A DNA stretch of 64,000 nt from Rubricoccus marinus (GCF_002257665.1 NZ_MQWB01000001.1:2277342-2341341), one strand, 5' to 3'. Shown: positions 37,586 through 46,536, numbered from the stretch's first letter. The notes: generated by a model from the sequence alone, not told the origin. Numbers and translations: made by a program.

Positions 37586-38158
37586 ATGAGCACGCACCGC
37601 TTCACCGACCTTACGACCGTCATCGACGACCTCCACGCGCTGTTTGATGCGTGGAGCGATGGCGGGATGCTCCGCCCTCCCCTGAACAAGGACGGAGAAA
37701 TCGTGCTCCGCCTCGCGGTGCACGAGTGGGTCGCGAACTTGGTGCAGCACGCCTCTTTCCACGTAGGCGTGCCCGAAATCTGCGTCTCGATCGAGATCCG
37801 ACCCGAGGTCGTCGAGGTCTGCATCGAGGACACCTCCCAGGGGTTCGACCTCCTGGGCCAGCTCGAGGAGCAGCACGAGCTCCTCAACGCGCCCGCTCCC
37901 TCCGAGCGTGGGCGCGGCCTGCTGATGCTCATCACGTGCACCGAGACCCTGGACTACCGCCCCGCCACGGAGGGCCGCCAGAGGCTCTCGTTCGAGCTCT
38001 ACAACCCCGACGAGGCCATCTTCGCCGGCCTCTTCCATTCCGACGCCGCCTCTGGCGCGCCTTCGCTGCCTGCGTCCCTGCAGAGCCGCGGAGACGGCGC
38101 CGCGAGCGGTGACGAACTCTCGTCCTTCCCTCAGCCCTTTCAGCCCCACACACGATGA
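37586..38158 (+). CDS. RsbW-like anti-sigma/serine-kinase with HATPase domain
   Basis: This 190-residue GHKL ATPase/kinase has N-box EWVANLVQHA, G1 box EDTSQGFDLL and G2 box RGRGLLML. Such proteins phosphorylate STAS antagonists or hold a sigma factor. Its last codons overlap the start of the next gene (ATGA), and it lies 47 bases after the STAS gene. The final 40 residues are Ser/Pro-rich and non-conserved. No sigma factor is encoded nearby, so the output of the switch is unknown. Confidence 0.88.
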   Translation: MSTHRFTDLTTVIDDLHALFDAWSDGGMLRPPLNKDGEIVLRLAVHEWVANLVQHASFHVGVPEICVSIEIRPEVVEVCIEDTSQGFDLLGQLEEQHELLNAPAPSERGRGLLMLITCTETLDYRPATEGRQRLSFELYNPDEAIFAGLFHSDAASGAPSLPASLQSRGDGAASGDELSSFPQPFQPHTR

Positions 38159-39294
38159 CGGCCCGCCCCGCTGTTCTGGTCGTCGAGGACAACGCCACCC
38201 TGAGGCGTCTCCTGGAATACCGCCTCGGCAAACGCTTCGAGGTCCGCTCCGCCATGCACGGCGAGCACGCGCTCCAACTGATCGAGGAGGAGCCGCCGGA
38301 CCTGATCGTGAGCGACATCATGATGCCGCACATGGACGGGTTCGCGCTTCTGGCGGCGCTCCGCTCCGACGAGCGGTTCCAGGCCATCCCGTTCATCTTC
38401 CTCACGGCGAAGAACGACGACCTCAGCCGCCAGAAGGGACTCCGCAAAGGCGTCGACGACTACCTCACGAAGCCGTTCGACATCGACCACCTCATCGGGC
38501 GCGTGGACCAGATCGTGCAGCGGAGCCAGCTGTACCAGACCAAGCTCACGTCCAAGATCGGGCGGGACTTCTCGGACAAGCTGCTGCCCCGCCACATGCC
38601 CGTGGAGGCCGGCTACCGGACGGTGTTCTTCTCCCAGCCGAAGGAGGACGGCGGAGGTGACCTGTTCGATTGGACGCCCTCTGGCGACGGCACGTACCTC
38701 ATCACGGTGGGTGACATCATGGGCAAGGGGTTGCAGGCGAAGTTCTACGCCTTCAGCTTCCTCTCCTACATCCGGAGCACCATCCACGCGATGCTCCGCA
38801 ACACCGTCTCGCCGGCCGCGCTGATGAAGCGCGTCAACGAGATGCTGATCAATGACCAGGTGCTGGAGGAGACCTTCGCGTCCCTCCTCTTGATGCGCTG
38901 GGAGCCCGCGAACAACCGCGTGGTGTACACCAACGCGGGCCACTGCCGCCCCATCCTTGTCGGCCCGCAGGGCGCCGGCATGGTGGAGCACTCCGACCTC
39001 ATCCTCGGGCTGGACCCGATGACGGAGTACACGGACTACTCCCTGGAGATTCCGCCGGACCACGCGCTCCTGTGCTACACCGACGGCCTGAACGAGCAGG
39101 TGGCCCGCAGCGGCAAGATGTTCGGAGAGCCCGGCGTGGCGGAGGCCGCCCGGATCGCCCGCACCGCCGAGCAGCCGGTCAAGGAGTTGCTCTCGTGGAT
39201 GCTCCAGCGGAGCGCCAAGCCCGGCTTCGAAGACGACGTGCTCGTGTTCTGGCTTCAGCGCCACGCCACCGCCTCGGCCGCCCGTGCCGCCTAG
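38155..39294 (+). CDS. Response regulator fused to PP2C/SpoIIE phosphatase (RsbU-like)
   Basis: This 379-residue protein has a receiver domain (1-125; phospho-acceptor Asp54 in IVSDIMMP, Lys in LTKPFD) joined by a short helix to a PPM/SpoIIE-type Ser phosphatase domain (about 150-375): DGGGDLFDW, VGDIMGKGLQAK, TNAGHCRPIL, YTDGLNEQ and FEDDVLVFW. It should dephosphorylate the STAS protein when its receiver is phosphorylated, so an unlinked histidine kinase would feed the switch. It overlaps the kinase gene by four bases, and the genome motif starts at its stop codon (TAG-CCTCTGGCG). Confidence 0.92.
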   Translation: MTARPAVLVVEDNATLRRLLEYRLGKRFEVRSAMHGEHALQLIEEEPPDLIVSDIMMPHMDGFALLAALRSDERFQAIPFIFLTAKNDDLSRQKGLRKGVDDYLTKPFDIDHLIGRVDQIVQRSQLYQTKLTSKIGRDFSDKLLPRHMPVEAGYRTVFFSQPKEDGGGDLFDWTPSGDGTYLITVGDIMGKGLQAKFYAFSFLSYIRSTIHAMLRNTVSPAALMKRVNEMLINDQVLEETFASLLLMRWEPANNRVVYTNAGHCRPILVGPQGAGMVEHSDLILGLDPMTEYTDYSLEIPPDHALLCYTDGLNEQVARSGKMFGEPGVAEAARIARTAEQPVKELLSWMLQRSAKPGFEDDVLVFWLQRHATASAARAA

Positions 39295-39334
39295 CCTCTG
39301 GCGGGGCTGAATCAGCCGGTAGCGAGACGCGTGC

Positions 39335-39354
39335 GGCCTCTGGCGCCAGAGGCC
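39335..39354. repeat. 20-bp palindromic motif pair between the partner-switch operon and mscS
   Basis: GGCCTCTGGCGCCAGAGGCC lies 40 bases after the phosphatase stop, preceded by a single motif copy at the stop itself (39294-39303). It is a plausible transcript boundary. Confidence 0.9.
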
Positions 39355-39432
39355 GGATGGGAGGCATAACCACGCGAGAGGGACCCCACGGCGCGGAAGG
39401 GGCGTGCTACGGCTTCGCTCCTCCCTTCTGCG

Positions 39433-40596
39433 ATGCCCCTCCAGACCGCCGACACCCTTTTCCAAGGGTCCGTCCCCATCGACACCGTGATCACGCGCGC
39501 GGACCTCGCGCCAGAGGCGGACACCGCGGCGGTAAGCGTCGCCGAGGCGACGGGTGAGGCCGTGAGCCAGTTGCAGGACATGGTGGACGGGTTCTTTGCG
39601 CTGCTGCCGCTTATCGGCATCGCGCTCGTCGTGTTCGTGCTGTTCTGGTTTGTCGCGCGGGGGCTCCGCAGCGTGGTCCATCGCGTCACGCCGGGGCCGG
39701 TGGATTCCAACATCGGCATCGTCCTGGGCCGGCTGACATACGCGGGGATGATCCTTCTCGGCGTGTTCGTCGCGCTGACGATTGTGATCCCCTCGCTGGA
39801 GTTCTCGGCCATCTTCGCGGCCTTTGGGCTGGGCGGCGTCGCGCTGGGCTTCGCGTTCCAGGACATCTTCCAGAACCTCCTCGCGGGGATTCTCATCCTC
39901 TTGCGCGAGCCGTTCCGCGAAGGCGACGAGATCACCTCTGGCGAGTACACCGGGACCGTGGAGAGCATCGAGACGCGGGCGACGTTTATCCGCACGTACG
40001 ACGGCACGCGCGTCATCATCCCCAACAGCCAGATCTATACAGACCCCGTACGGGTGATCACCGCTTACCACATGGTGCGGAGCCAGTACGACGTCGGCAT
40101 CGGCTACGGAGACGACATCGACGAGGCGAAGCGGATCGCGCTGGAGGCGCTCAAGAGCATCGACGGCATTATGGATGACCCGGCGCCGGACGTGATCACG
40201 TGGGACCTCGCGGGCTCCTCGGTCAACCTCCGCGTGCGCTGGTGGAGCGATCCCACGCGCGCAAACGTGGTCAAACTCCGCGACGCCGTGCTCCGCAAGG
40301 TCAGCCAGGCGCTCCTTTCGGAAGGCATCGACCTCCCCTTCCCCACGCAGCAGATCCTCTGGCACGATCAGACCGAAGCCACCGACGGCGACCGCACGCG
40401 GCAGCGCGAGGGCTGGCCGGTGCCCAAGAGCGGGAAGGCTCCCAAGCCGCGCACCATCGCCGGGCAACTCGCCTCTGGCGGCACCGTCTCTAGCGACAAC
40501 GCCTCCGGCGACGACACCCCGGACGGCGGGGCCGGCCACGCGGCCTCAGAAAGCAGCCCCATCATCAAGCCAGGAGGCGAGACCCCGACGGCATGA
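39433..40596 (+). CDS. MscS-family mechanosensitive channel
   Basis: This 387-residue channel has two or three N-terminal helices, the pore helix FAAFGLGGVALGFAFQDIFQNLLAGILILLREPF (about 130-165, Gly/Ala-packed) and the MscS beta-domain GTVESIETRATFIRTYDGTRVIIPNSQIY. The C-terminal alpha/beta domain follows, and after about residue 330 a disordered Gly/Ser/Pro tail. Such channels release solutes on sudden osmotic downshift. Its last four bases overlap the next gene (ATGA), so the two are probably translated together. Confidence 0.92.
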   Translation: MPLQTADTLFQGSVPIDTVITRADLAPEADTAAVSVAEATGEAVSQLQDMVDGFFALLPLIGIALVVFVLFWFVARGLRSVVHRVTPGPVDSNIGIVLGRLTYAGMILLGVFVALTIVIPSLEFSAIFAAFGLGGVALGFAFQDIFQNLLAGILILLREPFREGDEITSGEYTGTVESIETRATFIRTYDGTRVIIPNSQIYTDPVRVITAYHMVRSQYDVGIGYGDDIDEAKRIALEALKSIDGIMDDPAPDVITWDLAGSSVNLRVRWWSDPTRANVVKLRDAVLRKVSQALLSEGIDLPFPTQQILWHDQTEATDGDRTRQREGWPVPKSGKAPKPRTIAGQLASGGTVSSDNASGDDTPDGGAGHAASESSPIIKPGGETPTA

Positions 40597-41477
40597 GGCA
40601 CGTCGCGTTCCTGACGATGGACTCGCTGGAAGCCTTTGTCGCCTACGATCACCTCGCCGTAGCGCCGCTCCGCGCCAGAGGCTGGGACGTGACCGACGTG
40701 CCGTGGCGCGCCGATGTGGACTGGAGCCGATTCGAGGCCGTCGTGATCCGCACGCCGTGGGACTACCAGGACGCCCCGGAAGACTTTCTCGCGGTGCTGG
40801 AAGCCATTGAGGCCTCTGGCGCGCGGCTCGCCAACGATCTGCGGGCCGTGCGGTGGAACCTGACCAAGACCTACCTCCGCGAGATGGAGGCAGCCGGCGT
40901 CACCATCGTGCCGACGACCTGGGGCGAGCGGCTCACGCCAGAGGCGTTGGATGGCCTCTTTCGGCAGCATGGAAGCGAGATCGTGATCAAGCCTATCGTG
41001 GGCGCGAACGCGGACAACGCGTTCCGCCTCACGCCAGAGGCCGACGCCTCGGGCGCGCTCCGCACGTTCGCGGCAAAGCGGTTCATGGCCCAGCCGTTCG
41101 TCCGGAGCGTGGTGGAGCGCGGCGAGTTCTCGCTGTTCTTTTTCCACGGCGCGTACAGCCACGCCATTCTGAAAACGCCCGCGCCCCGCGATTTCCGCGT
41201 CCAAGAAGAGCACGGTGGGACGATCCGCGCGATCCAGCCTGAGCCCTCGCTGTTGGAAGCCGCAGACCGCGCACTCGCCGCAGCGCCAGAGGAATTGCTC
41301 TACGCCCGCCCGGACTTCGTGCGGATGCCGGACGGCACGTGGGCGCTCATGGAGTTGGAGATCATCGAGCCCTCGCTCTACTTCCCCTACGACGCCGCCT
41401 CGCCCGAGCGATTCGCCGAGGCGTTCGTGCGGTGGGTGGACAGGCCTCTGGCGCCAGAGGCCGCCTCCGGCGGCTAG
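40593..41477 (+). CDS. ATP-grasp enzyme, DcsG-like
   Basis: This 294-residue protein looks like the ATP-grasp family that includes DcsG of cycloserine biosynthesis and RimK-like ligases. Visible segments are VVIRTPWDYQDAPEDFL, LANDLRAVRWNLTKTYL, IVIKPIVGANADNAFRL, MAQPFVRSVVERGEFSLFFFHG and RPDFVRMPDGTWALMELEIIEPSLYF (metal-binding Glu pair). Substrate is unknown; many bacteria have this family outside any antibiotic cluster. Its 3' end carries the motif palindrome in frame (PLAPEAASGG). Its stop overlaps the convergent gene's stop in the shared CTAG. Confidence 0.82.
   Translation: MRHVAFLTMDSLEAFVAYDHLAVAPLRARGWDVTDVPWRADVDWSRFEAVVIRTPWDYQDAPEDFLAVLEAIEASGARLANDLRAVRWNLTKTYLREMEAAGVTIVPTTWGERLTPEALDGLFRQHGSEIVIKPIVGANADNAFRLTPEADASGALRTFAAKRFMAQPFVRSVVERGEFSLFFFHGAYSHAILKTPAPRDFRVQEEHGGTIRAIQPEPSLLEAADRALAAAPEELLYARPDFVRMPDGTWALMELEIIEPSLYFPYDAASPERFAEAFVRWVDRPLAPEAASGG
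41443..41462. repeat. 20-bp palindromic motif pair inside the 3' end of the ATP-grasp gene
   Basis: GGCCTCTGGCGCCAGAGGCC is read in frame as Arg-Pro-Leu-Ala-Pro-Glu-Ala, 15 bases before the overlapping convergent stops. A gene-end hairpin has here been absorbed into coding sequence. Confidence 0.9.
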
Positions 41478-42898
41478 GCGGTCCCGCCGATCCAGTCCGC
41501 ACGGCTCGCGGCCTCCTCGAAGTTGACCTCGCCAAACAGCAGTTGGGCCACCAACCGGTGGCGGTCCCGGACGGCGTGGCGGTCGGCTTCGAGGGACAGG
41601 ATCTTCTGCGTCCCCTCCAAAATGGCGTCCGCCTGGAACTGGAGTGCTCGGCGCTGCTCGCCAGAGGCGCGCGCTGCCAGCTCCCCGATGGTCTTCAGGG
41701 TGTGGAGCGCCGCGTTCCGGTCAGAGGCCACGTACGGGCGGAGTTGCCCGTACACGTGCCCCACGAACTCCTCGAACGTCGTCGGTTCCGCGACCACGCG
41801 GAGGTTGCCGCTGTCGTCGTAGCGTGCGGCGCTGGGGAAGTCCCGGTCCGCGAGGGCCTTGAGAGCGGCCGAGAGCCAGTCCAGGCAGGAGATGGCCGTA
41901 AACGGGTCGTTGATTCCAGGCGAGAGGGCGCGCGCGGCGATCTCGACGAGCTCGTTGACGAGAAAGCGTGTGTCTTGCAACGCAGTCCTCTGGCGCCCCC
42001 ACGCGAATGCGACCCGCAGCGTGGAGCACACGTCATCGGTGACGTTCTCGGCGGGCCACGCGAGGAGAAGCGCGTCGCCGTCCGAGATGAAATCGCCCGG
42101 TCGGTGGCGGAGCCTCAGCACCAAGTCGTGCTCGGTGGCGACCTCCAGCAACGTATCCGCGTCAACGCCCTGGATGTAGCCCGTTCCGTCGGCCCGGATG
42201 GCCTCGGCGGTGAGGTAGAAGTCCGCCGGCATCTGCGTTTGCACATCGCTGTCGCGGCGAGCCTCCCACCCCGGATCCGCGTCGCCAATGCGCTCCGGAA
42301 ACAACGTGTCGATCTTTTTACGCAGGTCCCGCCCCACGCCCGAGATCACGTTGGACACGTGGATGGACTCCGGCACGTGGTGGATAAAGAAGATCAGCAC
42401 GCCCACCGATGCCAGCGTCAGCGCGAGGGCCGTCACGATGGCGACGTGAGGCACGAACGCCCCGATCACGTCGCCGGCCGGGTTCTCGCCGCCAGAGGCC
42501 TCGTCGGCCGACCGCACGGTGCGGAGCACGAGCAAGCAGTAGACGAACGTCGCGATAAAGGTGCCCAGCGTGATCTGGTTGCCCCGGTCGGACATAAAGT
42601 TGGTCAGCAGCCTCGGCCCGTACTGGCCGCTGGCGTACACCACGCTCGCAATCGTGATCGAGAACGTCACGCCCGCGACGCCGATCATGGAGCCGGCGAC
42701 GGTCGTCAGGAGGTTGCGGGCGCCCTCGGGCTTGTTGGCGTAGAGCCACGAGACGTTTTCGATCCAGTCCGGCCCAAGCCACCCGTCCACAGCCGTCGTC
42801 GCGAACGACAGGGCAAACGCCCCGATCACCATAAGCGTCGGGATAAACCAGTAGCTGGATTTCAGTTTGTCGACTAGGGCGAGGAAGCGGGCGTGCAC
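41474..42898 (-). CDS. DUF2254 membrane protein
   Basis: This 474-residue protein has four N-terminal helices (about 18-38, 65-90, 110-130, 150-172) and a long cytoplasmic part, as in DUF2254. Diagnostic stretches are GVTFSITIASVVYASGQYGPRLL, FIATFVYCLLVLRTVRS, HHVPESIHVSNVI and LSPGINDPFTAISCLDWLSAAL. The start is a GTG. Biochemical function is unknown. It overlaps the ATP-grasp gene tail-to-tail by four bases (41474-41477). Confidence 0.88.
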   Translation of the reverse strand: MHARFLALVDKLKSSYWFIPTLMVIGAFALSFATTAVDGWLGPDWIENVSWLYANKPEGARNLLTTVAGSMIGVAGVTFSITIASVVYASGQYGPRLLTNFMSDRGNQITLGTFIATFVYCLLVLRTVRSADEASGGENPAGDVIGAFVPHVAIVTALALTLASVGVLIFFIHHVPESIHVSNVISGVGRDLRKKIDTLFPERIGDADPGWEARRDSDVQTQMPADFYLTAEAIRADGTGYIQGVDADTLLEVATEHDLVLRLRHRPGDFISDGDALLLAWPAENVTDDVCSTLRVAFAWGRQRTALQDTRFLVNELVEIAARALSPGINDPFTAISCLDWLSAALKALADRDFPSAARYDDSGNLRVVAEPTTFEEFVGHVYGQLRPYVASDRNAALHTLKTIGELAARASGEQRRALQFQADAILEGTQKILSLEADRHAVRDRHRLVAQLLFGEVNFEEAASRADWIGGTA

Positions 42899-42953
42899 AG
42901 AGGCGTCGGGGTAGGGTTCGCCGATACGCGGCGGGCGCGGACGGGCTCCCGCA

Positions 42954-42971
42954 CGCCAGAGGCCTCTGGCG
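42954..42971. repeat. Palindromic motif pair between the DUF2254 and DNA-glycosylase genes
   Basis: CGCCAGAGGCCTCTGGCG is a perfect 18-bp pair six bases beyond the glycosylase stop. Confidence 0.9.
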
Positions 42972-42976
42972 CCTGG

Positions 42977-43627
42977 CTACTGCCGTCGCGTTTTGCGCGC
43001 GACGCGGACGTCGCTCGGCACGCCGGGCGAGACGAAGCGGTTGCCGGCCAGGAAAAAGCGCCACGGCCGGTCCACGCCCCGCGAGAGGCCGATGCGCGAG
43101 GTCGTGTCGATATCGCCTCTGGCGAAGCCGTCCGAGGCGATGTAGAGCGGTGGCGTGGTGAGGTCGTGGCCGTGAAAGGTGGGCTCCGCGATGTCCAGCG
43201 CCTGGGTAAGCTTGCCCGGGCCGTTGGTGAGATCGCGCTGACGCCGGGCAGCTGCGCGGCGCGCGCTCATGGCCTCCTCCCCCGCCAGAGGCTCCAGCGC
43301 GCGGATCAACACCGCGCCCGCCGTACCCTCGGGCTCGGTCACGACGTTGATGAGCCAGTTCGTGCGGTAGACGCGGTAGACGTACGCCGTCCCGGGGGCG
43401 GCGAACAGGTCAGCGGCGCGGCCCTGCGGCAGCACGCGGCCGTCTGTCCCGAACGTCGCCTTCCAGCCGTGCATGGCCGGATCGTCGTCGGTGTACGCCT
43501 CGGTCTCGACGATCCGCCCCGCCAGAAGCCCATCGTCTGGATGCTCGTGGACAAGGACGGCGCCGAGCAGGTCCGGGGCGACCTCCAGGGTGGGGCGCGA
43601 GAAGAAGGAGCGGTCGAGCGGTGTCAT
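42977..43627 (-). CDS. 3-methyladenine DNA glycosylase (AAG/MPG family)
   Basis: This 216-residue enzyme of the alkyladenine-glycosylase fold removes 3-methyladenine and related damaged purines from DNA. Catalytic and binding segments are APDLLGAVLV, GRIVETEAYTDDDPAMHGWKATFGTDGRVL (water-activating Glu in ETEAY), AYVYRVYRTNWLINVVT, VLIRALEPL, NGPGKLTQALDI and a final RWRFF-like RPWRFFLAGNRFVS. Length is normal. It lies divergent from the DUF4097 gene. Confidence 0.95.
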   Translation of the reverse strand: MTPLDRSFFSRPTLEVAPDLLGAVLVHEHPDDGLLAGRIVETEAYTDDDPAMHGWKATFGTDGRVLPQGRAADLFAAPGTAYVYRVYRTNWLINVVTEPEGTAGAVLIRALEPLAGEEAMSARRAAARRQRDLTNGPGKLTQALDIAEPTFHGHDLTTPPLYIASDGFARGDIDTTSRIGLSRGVDRPWRFFLAGNRFVSPGVPSDVRVARKTRRQ

Positions 43628-43686
43628 GGGGGTGTAACCATCGGAGAGCGCGGTCCGTTACCGATGCACCTCACTTCTGGTTCGCC

Positions 43687-44679
43687 ATGTCCATCTCCCC
43701 TCGTCGCACCTTTCAACGCCTCGCCCTTGTTGGCGTGGGCCTCCTCAGCACCGCGTTCGTCGCGCAGCACCTCTCCGCCTCTGGCGGGACGCATGCCGCT
43801 CAGGCGCACGAGAAGGAGTACGAAGTCCGTACAGTCCGCGCCGATGACGACGTGCTCTACGAACGCTCCTTCGCCGTCCAAAGAGGCGGCGACTTGGTCG
43901 TCAAGCTCGGCAGCGAGCGGGTCGAGATCCTCCGCGCCAGAGGCCGCGAGGCGACCGTGACCGTCCGCGGCGAAGGCCGCGACGCAAGAAGCGAGTTCGA
44001 GCGCCGACGCTTTACGGCCTCTCGCGCCGCGAACGCCCTCACCGTGCGCACCGACCCGCCGCGGTCCGTGCGGATGCGCTCGCGCGACGCCCGCTTCGTC
44101 GTCACAATCGAGATCCCGGCCGAGTTCAACGGCCGCATCGACGTGGGCTCGGGGTCGGTCCGCGTGGACGAGGTCGTCGGCAACCTGGACGTCAACACCG
44201 GCAGCGGGTCCGTCACCGTCGGCTCCGCCAGAGGCCGCCGCATCGTTCTGGACACCGGCTCGGGCTCCATCCGTGCCGAGTCGCTCGATGGGGCCATCCG
44301 CGCCGACACCGGCAGCGGCGCCATCCGCATCGACGCCGTCCGTGGCTCGTTCGAGGGCGACACCGGCTCGGGCAGCATTCGCGTGGAGCGCGCCGACGTG
44401 GACCGCTTCTCGGCCGACACCGGCTCCGGCGCCGTGAGCGCGGGCCTCTGGCGCGATGCCGAGGTCGACATCGACACCGGCTCGGGCCGGGTCGAACTCA
44501 CGCTGCCGCGCCGCGCGCGCGCCGACGTGGACCTCTCGGGCCGTCCCATCCGCATTGACAACGCACTCGGCTTCCGCGGCGAACAGCGCCGCGGCGACGC
44601 CAGAGGCGAGATCGGCGGTGGCGGGCCGGACATGGACATCCACACCGGCTCCGGCGGCATCACGCTGAACGCGCGCTAA
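43687..44679 (+). CDS. DUF4097-family exported protein with TGSG beta-repeats
   Basis: This 330-residue protein has an N-terminal signal or anchor (about 10-30). From residue 140 a right-handed beta-helix-like repeat of about 18-20 residues follows, marked by (D/N)TGSGS: DVGSGSVRVDEVVGNLDVNTGSGSV, DTGSGSIRAESLDG, DTGSGAIRIDAVRG, DTGSGSIRVERADV, DTGSGAVSAG and DTGSGRVEL. This is the DUF4097/DUF4098 adhesin-like fold. Function unknown; it probably acts outside the cytoplasm. Upstream in-frame starts are rejected because they lack the signal sequence at the N-terminus. Confidence 0.85.
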   Translation: MSISPRRTFQRLALVGVGLLSTAFVAQHLSASGGTHAAQAHEKEYEVRTVRADDDVLYERSFAVQRGGDLVVKLGSERVEILRARGREATVTVRGEGRDARSEFERRRFTASRAANALTVRTDPPRSVRMRSRDARFVVTIEIPAEFNGRIDVGSGSVRVDEVVGNLDVNTGSGSVTVGSARGRRIVLDTGSGSIRAESLDGAIRADTGSGAIRIDAVRGSFEGDTGSGSIRVERADVDRFSADTGSGAVSAGLWRDAEVDIDTGSGRVELTLPRRARADVDLSGRPIRIDNALGFRGEQRRGDARGEIGGGGPDMDIHTGSGGITLNAR

Positions 44680-44695
44680 ACGCCGCTTTCCAGGA

Positions 44696-44772
44696 CGGGC
44701 CTCTGGCGCGAGAGGCCCGCGCGGACCCCACAACCGCAAACCGCCCCGCCGTCACGGAGACGACGGGGCGGT
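44696..44772. terminator. Two hairpins between convergent DUF4097 and phosphorylase genes
   Basis: The first hairpin (44696-44719, CGGGCCTCT ... AGAGGCCCG) uses one intact and one mutated motif arm. The second (44740-44772, ACCGCCCCG ... CGGGGCGGT) is a GC-rich stem that could act in both directions; the minus-strand side is followed by TTTGCGGTT. Confidence 0.6.
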
Positions 44773-44805
44773 CGTGTATCGCGGCGAGCGGCTCGCCAGA
44801 GGCTT

Positions 44806-46443
44806 CTACGCTGCGACGGGCTGACGATACATCATTTCGACATACTCGCGCACCATCCGATGACATGAAAAGAAGTCCCGCGTGTCGAGGATGCTCTGAC
44901 GCATCATCTCGATCCACGTGTCCCGCTCGTCGTAGTACGTCGGAATGATCTTGTTGAGGAGCACGTCGTAGAGGGAGGCCTCGTCGTGCTCGTCCTGCGC
45001 GCGCTGGTCTGCGGAGATGAAGCCGCTGCCGATGTCCCAGCCGTTCTTGCCGTCGTTGACGGCCTCGGGCCACCAGCCGTCGAGGATGCTCGCGTTGAGC
45101 ACGCCGTTCATGGCGGCCTTCATGCCGCTCGTGCCGCTGGCCTCCTTCGGGCGCCGCGGCGTGTTGAGCCACACGTCGGAGCCGCGCGTCATCGCTGCGC
45201 CGGTCACCATGTCGTAGTCGGTGATAAACGCGACGGAGTCGGGGTAGCGGCGCTGCATCTCCACCAGCCCTTGCACGATGGCCTTCCCGCTGGAGTCCAT
45301 CGGGTGCGCCTTGCCGGCGAAGACGAGTTGCACGCGGCCGGTCTCCAAGAGCGGCGAGATCTTCTGCTCGTCCTCGAAGATCAGCATCGCGCGCTTGTAC
45401 GCGACAGCGCGGCGTGCGAAGCCAATCAGCAGCTTGTCCTCGGTGAACTGAACGCCGGTGCGCTCTTTGGTGTGCGCGATAAGGGCGCGCTTGTTGGCCT
45501 GGTGCGCGCGCCAGAGGCCGTCGAGGTCGCCGTCGACCGCGGCCTGGTCTACGTCCGGATCGATCCAGGTTCCGGGGTGGACGCCGTTGGTGATGGCGTG
45601 GATGGGCGCGCGGCCCTCCACCCAGTTCCACATGTCGTTGGCCGTCTTGCCGTGCAGCTGCGCCACGCCGTTGGCAACACGCGCCAGGCGCAGCGCGCCG
45701 ACGGTCATGTTGAACGGCTCGCCGCCGATCTCACGGAGCTTGTCCTGATCGATCACGCCGAGCCCGGCGCCCATGTAGACGAGGCGCTCGGTCGGGTGGG
45801 TCTCGTTCCCCTGCGGGATGGGCGTGTGTGTGGTGAACACGCACTCCTCGCGGACTTCGGCCAGCGCCTCGTCGCGGGACATGCCTCTCTCCATCTTCTC
45901 GCGCGCGAGCTCGAACGCCGCCAGCAGCGCGTGGCCCTCGTTGAAGTGGTACACGTCGGTTTCGATGCCAAGGGCGCGGAGCGCGCGGACGCCGCCGACG
46001 CCGAGCACGATCTCCTGCGCCACGCGGCGGCTTTCCGGGCCGGCGTAGAGCTGCCCCGTCGTCCACCGGTGCGGGTTGCCGTCGAGATCGGTGTCCAGGA
46101 GGTAGAGCGGCGCGTTGCCGTAGGCGTCGCACTTCCACACTTTCACGCGCACGTGGTCACCCGCGATGGTGACAGCCACCTCGACGCCCGTGTCGGTCAT
46201 GACGTCGTCGCCGTAGAAGTACGTCGGGAAGGCGTCCACCTGGAAGCCCTCCTCGTCGATCTGCTGCTGGACGTAGCCCTGCTTCCACTTCAGGCCGATG
46301 CCGACAAGCGGGAGGCCGAGATCGTGGGCGCCTTTGAGGTGGTCACCGGCCAGGATGCCGAGGCCGCCGGAATAGGTTTTCAGCGCGTCGTCGAGGCCGT
46401 ACTCCATGCAGAAGTAGGCGACGCGGGGAGAATCGAGAGACAT
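44806..46443 (-). CDS. glgP: Alpha-glucan (glycogen) phosphorylase, GT35
   Basis: This 545-residue enzyme of the shorter GT35 branch (TIGR02094-like) releases glucose-1-phosphate from glycogen or maltodextrins. Signatures are VAYFCMEYGLDDALKTYSGGLGILAGDHLK, YHFNEGHALLA, FTTHTPIPQGNE, AITNGVHPGTW, RRAVAYKRAMLIFED and the PLP region DVWLNTPRRPKEASGTSGMKAAMNG with its lysine. An in-frame ATG at 46530 would add 29 codons, but it lies upstream of a candidate promoter box (46478-46485). The start at 46443 is therefore preferred. Confidence 0.93.
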   Translation of the reverse strand: MSLDSPRVAYFCMEYGLDDALKTYSGGLGILAGDHLKGAHDLGLPLVGIGLKWKQGYVQQQIDEEGFQVDAFPTYFYGDDVMTDTGVEVAVTIAGDHVRVKVWKCDAYGNAPLYLLDTDLDGNPHRWTTGQLYAGPESRRVAQEIVLGVGGVRALRALGIETDVYHFNEGHALLAAFELAREKMERGMSRDEALAEVREECVFTTHTPIPQGNETHPTERLVYMGAGLGVIDQDKLREIGGEPFNMTVGALRLARVANGVAQLHGKTANDMWNWVEGRAPIHAITNGVHPGTWIDPDVDQAAVDGDLDGLWRAHQANKRALIAHTKERTGVQFTEDKLLIGFARRAVAYKRAMLIFEDEQKISPLLETGRVQLVFAGKAHPMDSSGKAIVQGLVEMQRRYPDSVAFITDYDMVTGAAMTRGSDVWLNTPRRPKEASGTSGMKAAMNGVLNASILDGWWPEAVNDGKNGWDIGSGFISADQRAQDEHDEASLYDVLLNKIIPTYYDERDTWIEMMRQSILDTRDFFSCHRMVREYVEMMYRQPVAA

Positions 46444-46477
46444 CTGGAATCGGGAGGGTAAGCGCTTACATGGGCGT

Positions 46478-46485
46478 TCAAGATA
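46478..46485 (-). promoter_or_regulatory. Candidate -7 box for glgP
   Basis: TATCTTGA on the minus strand, 34 bases before the preferred glgP start; it fits the TAnnTTC/G pattern and argues against the longer reading. Confidence 0.3.
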
Positions 46486-46505
46486 CCGCAACGCGCCAGA
46501 GGCGG

Positions 46506-46513
46506 TAGGTTTC
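46506..46513 (+). promoter_or_regulatory. Candidate -7 box for the DUF2911 gene
   Basis: TAGGTTTC, 23 bases before the ATG at 46537; it fits the TAnnTTC/G pattern and is divergent from the glgP box. Confidence 0.3.
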
Positions 46514-46536
46514 ACCACACACTCCGTCACGACTCA

